A stretch of DNA of 14,301 nucleotides, taken from the NCBI GenBank assembly GCA_023133315.1, contig JAGLWR010000013.1:1-14301 (forward strand), written 5' to 3'. Source of the DNA: Methanomicrobia archaeon. Lineage in GTDB: Archaea > Methanobacteriota_B > Thermococci > Methanofastidiosales > B48-G16. The notes below the pieces were generated by a model that made no database searches, was not told where the DNA came from, and saw only the letters and a list, made by a program, of their open reading frames with translations. Made by a program: the position numbers and the translations under genes. Positions 6,129-12,879 of this stretch are shown here, piece after piece. How positions within the stretch are numbered: the stretch's first letter is position 1; every line of letters starts with the position of its first letter.

Positions 6129-6401
6129 GTGGTAACTGTTCGTTTGTTTGGAGTTTTCCGTGAAGCGGTAGGTCAGAAGGAAGTTAATATTTTCTCAAAA
6201 AATGTGCGAGAACTTGTAGAGAAGCTCAATTCTAAGCATGAAAAAATAGTCCCATTTTTGATAAAAAATACCGACCCGTTGGAACTTGAGGATAATATAA
6301 TCTTAGTAAACGGCAGGAGTATCTGGTTTCTAGACGGACTGGAAACAGCGTTGACCGATAAGGATATCGTCTCAATTTTTTCGCCTATCGGAGGGGGATA
6401 A
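6129..6401 (+). CDS. moaD: MoaD-like ubiquitin-fold sulfur carrier, copy 1
   Basis: This 90-residue beta-grasp protein has the N-terminal strand VTVRLFGVFREAVG, the middle segment NIILVNGRSIWFLDGLETALTDKD and the end VSIFSPIGGG. A terminal Gly-Gly is required for adenylation by E1 and for thiocarboxylate formation. It starts at GTG behind GGAGG. The family serves molybdopterin synthase, and in archaea related SAMPs also serve tRNA thiolation and protein conjugation. No MoaE or other molybdopterin gene is visible here, so the acceptor is open. Confidence 0.9.
   Translation: MVTVRLFGVFREAVGQKEVNIFSKNVRELVEKLNSKHEKIVPFLIKNTDPLELEDNIILVNGRSIWFLDGLETALTDKDIVSIFSPIGGG
6390..6397 (+). promoter_or_regulatory. 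ribosome-binding site of the second moaD (non-AUG start)
   Basis: GGAGGGGG covers the Gly-Gly codons of the first moaD and ends 5 bases before ATT at 6403. No ATG, GTG or TTG lies in the right frame between 6355 and 6444, so this site decides the start. Confidence 0.5.
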
Positions 6402-6402
6402 A

Positions 6403-6648
6403 ATTAAAATTAAAGTAAGATTATCGGCGTACTATAGAGAGATAGTGGGCAAGAAGGAACTCAATATAGAATTAAAAGAAACAATGACAGTTAACGAGCT
6501 GATGAAGATGCTGATAGCAGAATACCCAAAATTGAGTGAATTTACCGATTATACCATGATATTATTAAACCATGTCTATTCAGACGGAACAGAGTTAATA
6601 AAAGATGGGGATGAGGTCGCTCTATTTCCTCCTCTGGATGGAGGTTGA
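6403..6648 (+). CDS. MoaD-like ubiquitin-fold sulfur carrier, copy 2 (probable ATT start)
   Basis: Read from ATT 6403 the 81-residue product is (M)KIKVRLSAYYREIVGKKEL... ending ALFPPLDGG, a complete MoaD/SAMP-like domain with the diglycine tail. The first canonical start, GTG 6445, would remove the first beta strand, which the fold needs. A strong GGAGG lies just upstream, and the stop of copy 1 (TAA 6399-6401) is one base before the ATT. Its PLDGG tail and LLNHVYSDGTELIKDGDEV segment differ from copy 1, so the two are diverged paralogues rather than a fresh duplication. Both could be charged by the single E1 next to them. If only the GTG is used, the product would be non-functional. Confidence 0.8.
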   Translation: MKIKVRLSAYYREIVGKKELNIELKETMTVNELMKMLIAEYPKLSEFTDYTMILLNHVYSDGTELIKDGDEVALFPPLDGG

Positions 6649-6661
6649 GGCAAAACAACCG

Positions 6662-6678
6662 AAAACTTTTTAAATTAT
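6662..6678 (+). promoter_or_regulatory. promoter of the HTH-nadA-permease operon
   Basis: AAAACTTTTTAAATTAT has a BRE/TATA layout centred near 6673. Transcription should begin near 6698-6700, inside the palindrome that follows. Confidence 0.55.
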
Positions 6679-6683
6679 TAAAA

Positions 6684-6701
6684 ACTTAACAATTGTTAAG
6701 T
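6684..6701. promoter_or_regulatory. 18-bp perfect palindrome, probable operator
   Basis: ACTTAACAATTGTTAAGT equals its own reverse complement over 18 bases. It sits directly after the TATA box and over the predicted transcription start, the usual place for an archaeal repressor to block polymerase. The HTH gene 22 bases downstream is the obvious candidate ligand, as an autoregulator. Confidence 0.65.
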
Positions 6702-6723
6702 ATTAAATTTATGGTGATACAAA

Positions 6724-7056
6724 ATGAAAGTTCCGTGTGAATTGATCGTCTGGTATGTTCTACCCGCAATAAGGAGAGAGTTTGCCAGAGTTTTGGTGAA
6801 AGAATTTAATTTGACTCAAAGAGAGGCAGCAAGAAAATTGGGCGTAACTGAGTCTGCTGTTTCTCAGTATTTGAAGTTCAAGAGAGGAAAAGAGATGAAA
6901 TTTAACCAGGAAATTATTGATGAGATAGTGAAATCAGCAAAAGAAATTTTGAAATCCGAAAAAGATTCTTTGACAATTGAGAAAACATGTTCTGTGTGTG
7001 CCATGATAAAAGATCACGGAGTTTTGGATGAATTAAATAAGAAGAAATCAAGGTGA
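6724..7056 (+). CDS. HTH transcriptional regulator with a CxxC motif (COG2522-like)
   Basis: This 110-residue protein has an XRE-like helix-turn-helix at about 29-52 (NLTQREAARKLGVTESAVSQYL) after the typical archaeal opener VPCELIVWYVLPAIRREFARVLV. Its C-terminal tail carries CSVC (C89, C92), and C5 lies in the opener. Three cysteines around a DNA-binding domain suggest a metal, Fe-S or redox ligand, which is inference. It starts at ATG behind GGTGA (6714-6718). It is the first gene after a promoter with a palindromic operator and is followed at once by nadA, so it probably controls nadA and the permease as well as itself. COG2522 members are the HTH part of archaeal regulators such as ThiR, but no ligand-binding ThiN domain is present here. 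Confidence 0.85.
   Translation: MKVPCELIVWYVLPAIRREFARVLVKEFNLTQREAARKLGVTESAVSQYLKFKRGKEMKFNQEIIDEIVKSAKEILKSEKDSLTIEKTCSVCAMIKDHGVLDELNKKKSR
7052..7056 (+). promoter_or_regulatory. nadA ribosome-binding site (decides a non-AUG start)
   Basis: GGTGA formed over the HTH stop codon, 4 bases before ATA 7061. The spacing is the same as GGTGA-AAAA-ATG before vapB. Confidence 0.5.
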
Positions 7057-7060
7057 GAGA

Positions 7061-7981
7061 ATAAACGATTACATTCGGAAAATAAAGGAATTAAAAAAAG
7101 AAAAGAATGCCATATGTCTCGTACATAACTATCAAAGACCAGAAATTTATGAGATAGCAGATCATATTGGTGATTCTTTAGAGCTGTGTCGAGAAGCTGC
7201 CAAGACAGAAGCGGAGAGAATTGTATTTTGCGGTGTCGATTTCATGGCAGAATCTGCTAAAATACTGAACCCTGATAAGATTGTCTTACATCCGAATAAA
7301 TTATCTATCTGTCCGATGGCTCAGATGGTAACAGTTCAAGAACTAAAAGAAAAAAAGAAGCAATTTCCGGATGCTGTAGTAGTGAGTTACGTAAATACAA
7401 CAGCTATTGTCAAAGCAGAGTCAGATATTTGCTGTACTTCGGCAAATGCGGTGAAAGTCATAAACTCCTTAAAAGAAAAAAGAATCATATTTATTCCGGA
7501 TAAAAATCTTGCTCTGTACGTTCAAACAAAAACAGACAAAGAGATTATACCGTGGGAGGGGTATTGTTACGTTCATGCAAAGATCTCAGCAGAAACTGCA
7601 AAAAAAGCGAAAAAAATTCACCCTGAGGCAGAGTTGATCGTACATCCAGAATGTAAACTGGATGTTATTAAGCTGGCGGATGCCGTGTGCTCAACTAGTC
7701 AGATGATTGGGCATGCCAAGAGAAGTGATGCGGAAGAGTTTATTGTTGCGACGGAGGAAGGAATGATCAACAGACTTAAAAGGGAGATACCAAATAAAAA
7801 ATTTTATACGATAGGCGGTGTCTGTCTTCAAATGAAAAAAATAACCTTAGAAAATGTTTACGAGGCTTTAAAAAAAGAACAGTTTGAGATAGTATTACAG
7901 GAAGAGATAAGGACAAAAGCAAAGAAAGCACTGGATAAAATGTTGGATCTTAAAAAGGTGATTAATAACGAAACAAAATAA
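7061..7981 (+). CDS. nadA: quinolinate synthase (probable ATA start)
   Basis: NadA condenses iminoaspartate with dihydroxyacetone phosphate to make quinolinate for NAD synthesis, using a [4Fe-4S] cluster. The three cluster cysteines are present at C84 (SICPMAQM), C169 (EGYCYVH) and C255 (GGVCLQM), with substrate motifs HNYQRPEI (22-29), GDSLEL, TSANAV and HPEC. The frame is open upstream of the first ATG (7244), and residues 2-61 read NDYIRKIKELKKEKNAI...VFCGVDFM, the normal NadA N-terminus with the essential HNYQ. An ATG 7244 start would lose these. No ATG/GTG/TTG exists upstream in frame (open from 7037), and ATA 7061 aligns with the usual family start behind a GGTGA site. The 306-residue length is normal. 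NadB/NadX and NadC are not in the window. Confidence 0.92.
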   Translation: MNDYIRKIKELKKEKNAICLVHNYQRPEIYEIADHIGDSLELCREAAKTEAERIVFCGVDFMAESAKILNPDKIVLHPNKLSICPMAQMVTVQELKEKKKQFPDAVVVSYVNTTAIVKAESDICCTSANAVKVINSLKEKRIIFIPDKNLALYVQTKTDKEIIPWEGYCYVHAKISAETAKKAKKIHPEAELIVHPECKLDVIKLADAVCSTSQMIGHAKRSDAEEFIVATEEGMINRLKREIPNKKFYTIGGVCLQMKKITLENVYEALKKEQFEIVLQEEIRTKAKKALDKMLDLKKVINNETK

Positions 7982-9125
7982 TAAAATAGATCCAATCTGC
8001 GGAATGAAGGGAACGATAAAAGCACACGGTCACTACTTTTGCAGTGAAGCATGCATAAGGAAATATGAAGAGCAGCATAATATTGAAAAATGCTATGTTT
8101 GCAGTCCTAAGGCAAAAAAATGGTACCATGAAAGATTGTACATTGTCGGGGCAGTTGTTATAATTCTTGTTTCAGTGAGTTATTTTGTATCGTTTTTGCA
8201 GCCATTTTATGAAGCCTTTTTAGATTATCTGCTATTGATATGGTGGGCAATACTACTCGGATTTCTCATCGGAGGTATTATAGATTATTTTATTCACAGG
8301 GAGTATATCCAAAAATATCTTTCGAGACATCGTAAAAGAACTATTATATATTCAATTATTTTTGGGTTCATGATGAGTGCATGTTCTCATGGAATTCTTG
8401 CAATATCACTAGAACTGTATAAAAAAGGAGCTAGTACATCTTCAGTGATTGCATTCCTCCTCGCGTCTCCCTGGGCAAATCTTCCAATCACCATTCTTCT
8501 ATTCGGCTTTTTCGGTGTTAAGGCTGCATTTATCGTTTTATCCGCTCTCGTCATCGCAATGATTACCGGTCTGATTTATCAGGGGCTAGAACGACGGGGC
8601 ATGATAGAATGTAGCCACTGCACAATGGGTGAGGATAAAGCAGTATTAACCGATTTCTCAATAATTGCAGACGTAAAGAAAAGATTCAGGAATTATAAAT
8701 TTACCGCAAAAAATAATATTGAAGTAATAAAAGGTGTTTTTAAAGGATCGTGGTCTTTAACTAAAATGGTCATGTGGTGGCTTTTAATCGGGATGCTCAT
8801 GGCAGCTTTTGCACGTGCGTACATACCAGAGCATCTTTTCATGACGTACATGGGACCAACATTTTTAGGATTACTTGTTACGTTGTTTTTTGCCACTATC
8901 ATTGAAGTATGCTCTGAGGGTAGTTCACCACTTGCGTTTGAGATTTTTAGGCAGACGGGTGCTTTTGGTAATTCTTTCATATTCTTGATGGCTGGCGTTG
9001 CAACGGATTACACAGAGATAGGTTTAATCTGGTCCAATATTGGCAAGAAAGCCGCTCTCTGGCTTCCAGTCATAACAGTCCCACAAATTCTGATCTTGGG
9101 ATATTTGTTTAATATTCTTCTTTAA
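7965..9125 (+). CDS. ArsP/DUF318-like permease with N-terminal YHS/TRASH-type metal-binding segment
   Basis: The N-terminus reads KIDPICGMKGTI...YFCSEAC (C12, C26, C30 if started at ATA 7965), a YHS/TRASH-like metal-binding segment, followed by CYVC (C43, C46). About eight hydrophobic helices follow, with two related halves each carrying a Cys motif: SACSHGILAISLELYKKGAS and IEVCSEGSSPLAFEIFRQTGA. This two-half layout is that of the ArsP/UPF0718 permease family (organoarsenical or metal export). The ATG at 8004 would cut off the first metal Cys, while ATA 7965 lies 3 bases after GGTGA (7957-7961) and ATA 7986 is a second option. The gene overlaps the end of nadA, so they are co-transcribed. 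The likely task is export of a soft metal or metalloid; the substrate is not proven. Confidence 0.85.
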   Translation: MTKQNNKIDPICGMKGTIKAHGHYFCSEACIRKYEEQHNIEKCYVCSPKAKKWYHERLYIVGAVVIILVSVSYFVSFLQPFYEAFLDYLLLIWWAILLGFLIGGIIDYFIHREYIQKYLSRHRKRTIIYSIIFGFMMSACSHGILAISLELYKKGASTSSVIAFLLASPWANLPITILLFGFFGVKAAFIVLSALVIAMITGLIYQGLERRGMIECSHCTMGEDKAVLTDFSIIADVKKRFRNYKFTAKNNIEVIKGVFKGSWSLTKMVMWWLLIGMLMAAFARAYIPEHLFMTYMGPTFLGLLVTLFFATIIEVCSEGSSPLAFEIFRQTGAFGNSFIFLMAGVATDYTEIGLIWSNIGKKAALWLPVITVPQILILGYLFNILL

Positions 9126-9144
9126 GAGGACTTTCAGCGTATCA

Positions 9145-9159
9145 AAAGCTATTTAAGTC
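9145..9159 (+). promoter_or_regulatory. promoter of the VIT/CCC1-type gene
   Basis: AAAAGCTATTTAAGTC is a BRE/TATA element about 27 bases before ATG 9181, so a leaderless transcript is predicted. Confidence 0.5.
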
Positions 9160-9180
9160 ACTCATTATCTATTTCTTAAC

Positions 9181-9657
9181 ATGAGACATTCATTAAAAAC
9201 AGGATTCTGTTTTGGTTTAACTTCAGGGATAATTACAACATTGGGATTGATGGTAGGATTAAATTCAAGTACCCATTCAAAATCTATTGTTGTTGGAGGT
9301 ATTCTCGTAATAGCAATAGCGGATGCACTTTCGGATGCTATGGGCATTCATATGTCTGAAGAATCAGAAAATAAACACACTCCAAAAGAAATCTGGGAAT
9401 CGACTCTTGCTACTTTCCTCTCCAAATTTGTTTTTGCATTGACATTCATCGTTCCGATCTTATTGTTTCAACTTTCAACGGCAATTATTGTAAGCATAAT
9501 CTGGGGATTGTCTTTATTAGGTATTTTTAGTTTTTATATTGCCAGGGAGCAAAAAACAAATCCGTTGAAAGTAGTTGCAGAACATTTAATTCTTGCATCG
9601 ATAGTTATAATTATAACACATTATGTCGGTGATTGGGTATCCTCAGTTTTTGGCTGA
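9181..9657 (+). CDS. VIT1/CCC1-family metal carrier, short archaeal form
   Basis: This 158-residue membrane protein with about five helices has the family opener GLTSGIITTLGLMVGLNSSTHSK and the motif IAIADALSDAMGIHMSEESE, which carries the conserved Asp/Ser and Glu residues of VIT/CCC1 carriers that move Fe(II) or Mn(II). The cytoplasmic metal-binding domain of plant VIT1 is absent, as is common in short prokaryotic members. It has its own leaderless promoter and follows the permease by 55 bases. With the YHS-linked permease it forms a metal-handling neighbourhood. Confidence 0.85.
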   Translation: MRHSLKTGFCFGLTSGIITTLGLMVGLNSSTHSKSIVVGGILVIAIADALSDAMGIHMSEESENKHTPKEIWESTLATFLSKFVFALTFIVPILLFQLSTAIIVSIIWGLSLLGIFSFYIAREQKTNPLKVVAEHLILASIVIIITHYVGDWVSSVFG

Positions 9658-9794
9658 GATTATTTCGCTCTCCGAGATGAAGCTTTTATAGATGGCATAA
9701 AAGTTTTAAAATAATAAAGCAGAGCATATGCAATTAATTTGGATATAACGAAGTTAGGCGCAATGTTTTCTTAGGAAATAGAAGAAGGGTAAAA

Positions 9795-10907
9795 ATGATC
9801 AGTTACTACAATAGGAAACGGATCTTGGCAATGTTTATATTGATAATTCTATTTAGTTGTTGTCTCTTTCCCTCAGAACCAGAGACGCAGGACAAAGTTA
9901 GAATGATCTATCGTCTTATGGGTAGGGGCAAAACAATGACCAACTCAGGTGAAGTATGGGAAGGAGATCTGGGAGTTATGTTTATTCACGATGAGAGAAT
10001 TTATCTTTTAGCTGGAGACACGATTGGCTCTGAAGTATTTGCTCCTAACGCTATTGCTTATACAGAAGATCATAATGCCGCAGATGGGCTTGATTTTACC
10101 TGGATGACCAAACCTGACGGCAGTCCAAAGGAGTTTTTTCCGATAATTCAACCCGATTCGACGGTTCCAGCAGGCGCCATAAGTATTAATGGAGTCATTT
10201 ATGTGTTTATGATGGATGTCACTCACTGGGGAGATAAAACAGATCCTGTAACTCATGCCCGCTCAATTCTCATAAAATCGGAAGGCGATGGCAGAACTTT
10301 TTCTTCTGTCTGGGAAGGCAGAGTAGATGGTAAATTTGTGAATATTTCACCCATAGTATCTACCCATCCCTTTGATCCGGCGAAAAAAGCTATCTTTCTC
10401 GTGGCTTCTGGTCAATATAGAAATTCACCCATTTATCTTGCATTCACCGAGATCGATAAGATCGAGGAAAGGGAAAGTTACCTCTATTTCAGCGGATTTG
10501 AAGACGATGTGCCTCAATGGAGTAACAATATAGGCAATGCCGTTCCCACAGTCCGCGGAGTAAAAGTAGGTGAGCTCTCAGTGCAGTGGAATAGTTATCT
10601 GAACCTGTGGCTTCTCGCCTACTTTGATTACCAATATGGTAACGATATGTATTTTAGAATAGCGCCTCATCCCTGGGGTCCATGGTCCAAGCCCGAACTC
10701 GTTTTCAGCGGGTCCGAGCAATATGATTGGTACGAAACAGAACAGACAAGAAAAGGACCTGTTGATTGGGGGAGCCCATATGGCGGGTATTTACTGCCGA
10801 ACTCAGAGGATAGCATTATTTATTTTACCTTATCATTATGGATTCCCTATTCAATCTTTCTCATGGAAGCGGATCTGCAAGAAATCTTCGGGGAAGAAAA
10901 CCATTGA
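9795..10907 (+). CDS. secreted DUF4185-like beta-propeller protein
   Basis: This 370-residue protein has a charged N-terminus, a hydrophobic signal (about 9-24) and cysteines at LFSCCLFPSE, which may serve as a lipoprotein anchor although the box is not canonical. The body reads LLAGDTIG...PNAIAYTEDHNAADGLDFTW, the PAGAISINGVIYVFMMDVTHWG segment and SILIKSEGDGRTFSSVW. These repeated blades with the polar 'DGLDF' and 'WG' patterns are like DUF4185 and related five-bladed propellers of the glycosidase-like superfamily. No catalytic role can be assigned. It is followed after 29 bases by a small membrane protein, so the two probably share an mRNA. Confidence 0.7.
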   Translation: MISYYNRKRILAMFILIILFSCCLFPSEPETQDKVRMIYRLMGRGKTMTNSGEVWEGDLGVMFIHDERIYLLAGDTIGSEVFAPNAIAYTEDHNAADGLDFTWMTKPDGSPKEFFPIIQPDSTVPAGAISINGVIYVFMMDVTHWGDKTDPVTHARSILIKSEGDGRTFSSVWEGRVDGKFVNISPIVSTHPFDPAKKAIFLVASGQYRNSPIYLAFTEIDKIEERESYLYFSGFEDDVPQWSNNIGNAVPTVRGVKVGELSVQWNSYLNLWLLAYFDYQYGNDMYFRIAPHPWGPWSKPELVFSGSEQYDWYETEQTRKGPVDWGSPYGGYLLPNSEDSIIYFTLSLWIPYSIFLMEADLQEIFGEENH

Positions 10908-10936
10908 TACAAAAAAATAATAAAGACAAGAAAGAT

Positions 10937-11386
10937 ATGGATTATATGAATAATTTTTCGAAGTACTTTATAATTGGTGTTTTCTTCTGGGTGTTGGTGG
11001 ATTACACAACTGCATTCAACCCAGATTTTCAACGCTGGGTAGCACACATGCCCGAGATATGGTCATTTTATATTGGATATCCTCTGTTGTTTTCGTTTTT
11101 AATCTATAAGAAAAGATGGGACAATAGAAAAATATTTTATTCCATGCTTATTGCTGCTTTCATTATCGAGGTGATACTATCAAATAATGCATTACTTTAC
11201 ACCTTCCCAATAATGTTAATCATGATACCACTCGCGGTATGCATATATGGGTTTATTACTTTCACTCCAAAATGGATCGTTGAAAAGAAAATAATAGAGA
11301 ATAAGAAAAAATTAATCATACTTGTCATCGTTTGGGTAACCGTTTCAATTTTGAGTTTTATCACTAAAAGCAACTTAGGTTCCTGA
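10937..11386 (+). CDS. small multi-helix membrane protein, unknown
   Basis: This is a 149-residue protein from ATG 10937 (MDYMNNFSKYF); an ATG at 10946 is also possible. The open frame extends upstream to 10838, but that part shadows the previous gene. It has about five predicted helices (roughly 8-25, 41-57, 66-83, 88-107, 121-142) with short basic loops, such as YKKRWDNRK and VEKKIIENKKKL, consistent with inside-positive topology. I recognise no family. It lies close behind the DUF4185-like gene. Confidence 0.65.
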   Translation: MDYMNNFSKYFIIGVFFWVLVDYTTAFNPDFQRWVAHMPEIWSFYIGYPLLFSFLIYKKRWDNRKIFYSMLIAAFIIEVILSNNALLYTFPIMLIMIPLAVCIYGFITFTPKWIVEKKIIENKKKLIILVIVWVTVSILSFITKSNLGS

Positions 11387-11489
11387 ACTTCCCGCTTCAC
11401 TCTCCTAAATGCCCACAGCAAGATGTTAAGTGAAATTGCTCTTACCTCGCTAAAATAAAAAGATAAAAAGGATGTTAGTTAGCATATTA

Positions 11490-11495
11490 AGGAGG
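11490..11495 (+). promoter_or_regulatory. ribosome-binding site of the AlkD-like gene
   Basis: A clear AGGAGG-type site lies about 8 bases before ATG 11503 and fixes this start. Confidence 0.6.
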
Positions 11496-11502
11496 AACAA
11501 AA

Positions 11503-12222
11503 ATGATCATTAAAGAAATAAGACAAGAATTAAGAAAAAATGCCGATCATGAATACCGTGATTCTGTACGGAAGTTCACAAAAAAAGAGGATAGAAACGA
11601 CAGAGTAATACATTACGGCGTGAAAACACCCATCGTTAGAAAAGTATCTGCGAAATACTATTCCCAAATTAAAACGAAACCTAAAGAAGAAATATTCAGT
11701 TTATGCGAAGATCTGTTAAAATTCAGAAACAGTGAAGAAAGAACCATCGCCTTCGACTGGGCTTTTCGTCTCAGAGAGCATTACATAGCATCTGATTTCT
11801 ATATTTTTGAATCCTGGCTTGAGAACTATGTTACAGGCTGGGGATCGTGCGATGATCTCTGTACACATGCTTTCGGATGCTTTATTTATCGTTTCCCGGA
11901 ATTCGTTTCTAGTGTAAAAAAATGGGCAAAATCGGGAAACAGATGGATGAGACGAGCTTCCGCCGTGGTATTGATCTATTCTCTCCGGAGGAAGCAGGCA
12001 CTTGATTCTGCTTTCGGAATGGCTGATATACTTTTACTGGATAAAGAGGACCTCGTGCAGAAAGGTTACGGCTGGATGCTTAAAGAAGCGAGCAATTTAT
12101 ATCCTCAAGAAGTATTCCAATATGTCATGAATCACAAAGCAGAAATGCCGAGAACAGCACTCCGTTATGCAATTGAGAAAATGCCGCCTGAGTGGAAGAA
12201 AAAGACAATGACAAAGGAGTAA
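11503..12222 (+). CDS. AlkD-like DNA alkylation repair protein (HEAT-like)
   Basis: This 239-residue all-helical protein fits the DNA alkylation repair family (PF08713). Seen in the sequence are VKTPIVRKVSAKYY near the N-terminus, WGSCDDLCTHAFG in the middle, WMRRASAVVLIYS, DLVQKGYGWMLKEAS and the C-terminal RTALRYAIEKMP. The W-x-x-C/S-D segment and the W-(M)RR motif match the DNA-facing surface of AlkD/AlkC-like glycosylases, which remove bulky cationic alkylated purines without base flipping. Its end overlaps the ribosome site of the following lipoprotein gene (spacing of 5 bases to ATG 12228), so they were co-transcribed. Confidence 0.88.
   Translation: MIIKEIRQELRKNADHEYRDSVRKFTKKEDRNDRVIHYGVKTPIVRKVSAKYYSQIKTKPKEEIFSLCEDLLKFRNSEERTIAFDWAFRLREHYIASDFYIFESWLENYVTGWGSCDDLCTHAFGCFIYRFPEFVSSVKKWAKSGNRWMRRASAVVLIYSLRRKQALDSAFGMADILLLDKEDLVQKGYGWMLKEASNLYPQEVFQYVMNHKAEMPRTALRYAIEKMPPEWKKKTMTKE
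12216..12219 (+). promoter_or_regulatory. ribosome-binding site of the glycosidase pseudogene
   Basis: GGAG in the last codons of the AlkD-like gene, 8 bases before ATG 12228, supports that start over an in-frame ATG at 12192. Confidence 0.5.
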
Positions 12223-12548
12223 AAGTTATGATGAAACTTACAAAAAGATTATGTGCAGCGATGCTGATACTCAGTATTTTTTTAGTTAATGGGTGCGTTC
12301 AGTCTGAAAATGCAACTCCTGCATCCGAAACGTCTAGAGATGATGAAGAAGATAACAGTACAGATCAAGCCACCAGTGAAACGATAGCTGAGCAGTTTGA
12401 GGGAAGCCAGTTCGGAATTGCGATTTCCCATTTTGGAAGTGATTATCTTACAAGAATGCCCGAGGATTTACTGGGCGCTGGATCTCACTGGGCAGGAAGC
12501 CACATAATGAGATGGTATGAAATTGAGCCTGTGAAAGGAGAATTCAAC

Positions 12549-12551
12549 TGA
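12549..12551 (+). other. nonsense codon in the glycosidase pseudogene
   Basis: TGA where the family pattern FNWEKLDYY calls for TGG; a single G-to-A change explains it. Confidence 0.7.
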
Positions 12552-12866
12552 GAGAAGCTCGATTATTATCTGGAGGAAGTAGGCGATGAGATAAATCTGC
12601 TTCTGGAACTGAGGCTTTACAATGATTGGGCTTCTTTCGGAGGCTGCAGCCACGATCTTGCAGGTTCACCAATCAAAGACGAGCATTGGGGAGATTTCGA
12701 TAATTTCCTCAAATTGCTCGTGAGAAGAGCCGGAAAGACGGTAAAATACTGGTCAATAGAGAATGAAATGGAGATAGAGAATTTCTGGTGCTGCACCTTA
12801 TGTAAAACCGAGGAAGAATCGGCGGAAGAATATTTGAAAATATTGAAGAGAGCTCACGATGTTATT

Positions 12867-12879
12867 AAGGAGTAAGGAG
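12867..12879 (+). repeat. 7-bp tandem duplication causing a frameshift
   Basis: AAGGAGT followed directly by AAGGAG. One unit must be removed to restore the continuous frame. Confidence 0.75.

Noticed and set aside
12549..12551. TGA read as Trp (alternative code) in the glycosidase
   Set aside because: Other intact genes here (ATP-grasp ligase, vapB, HTH regulator, second moaD) end in TGA, and the gene has a second lesion, so decay is simpler.
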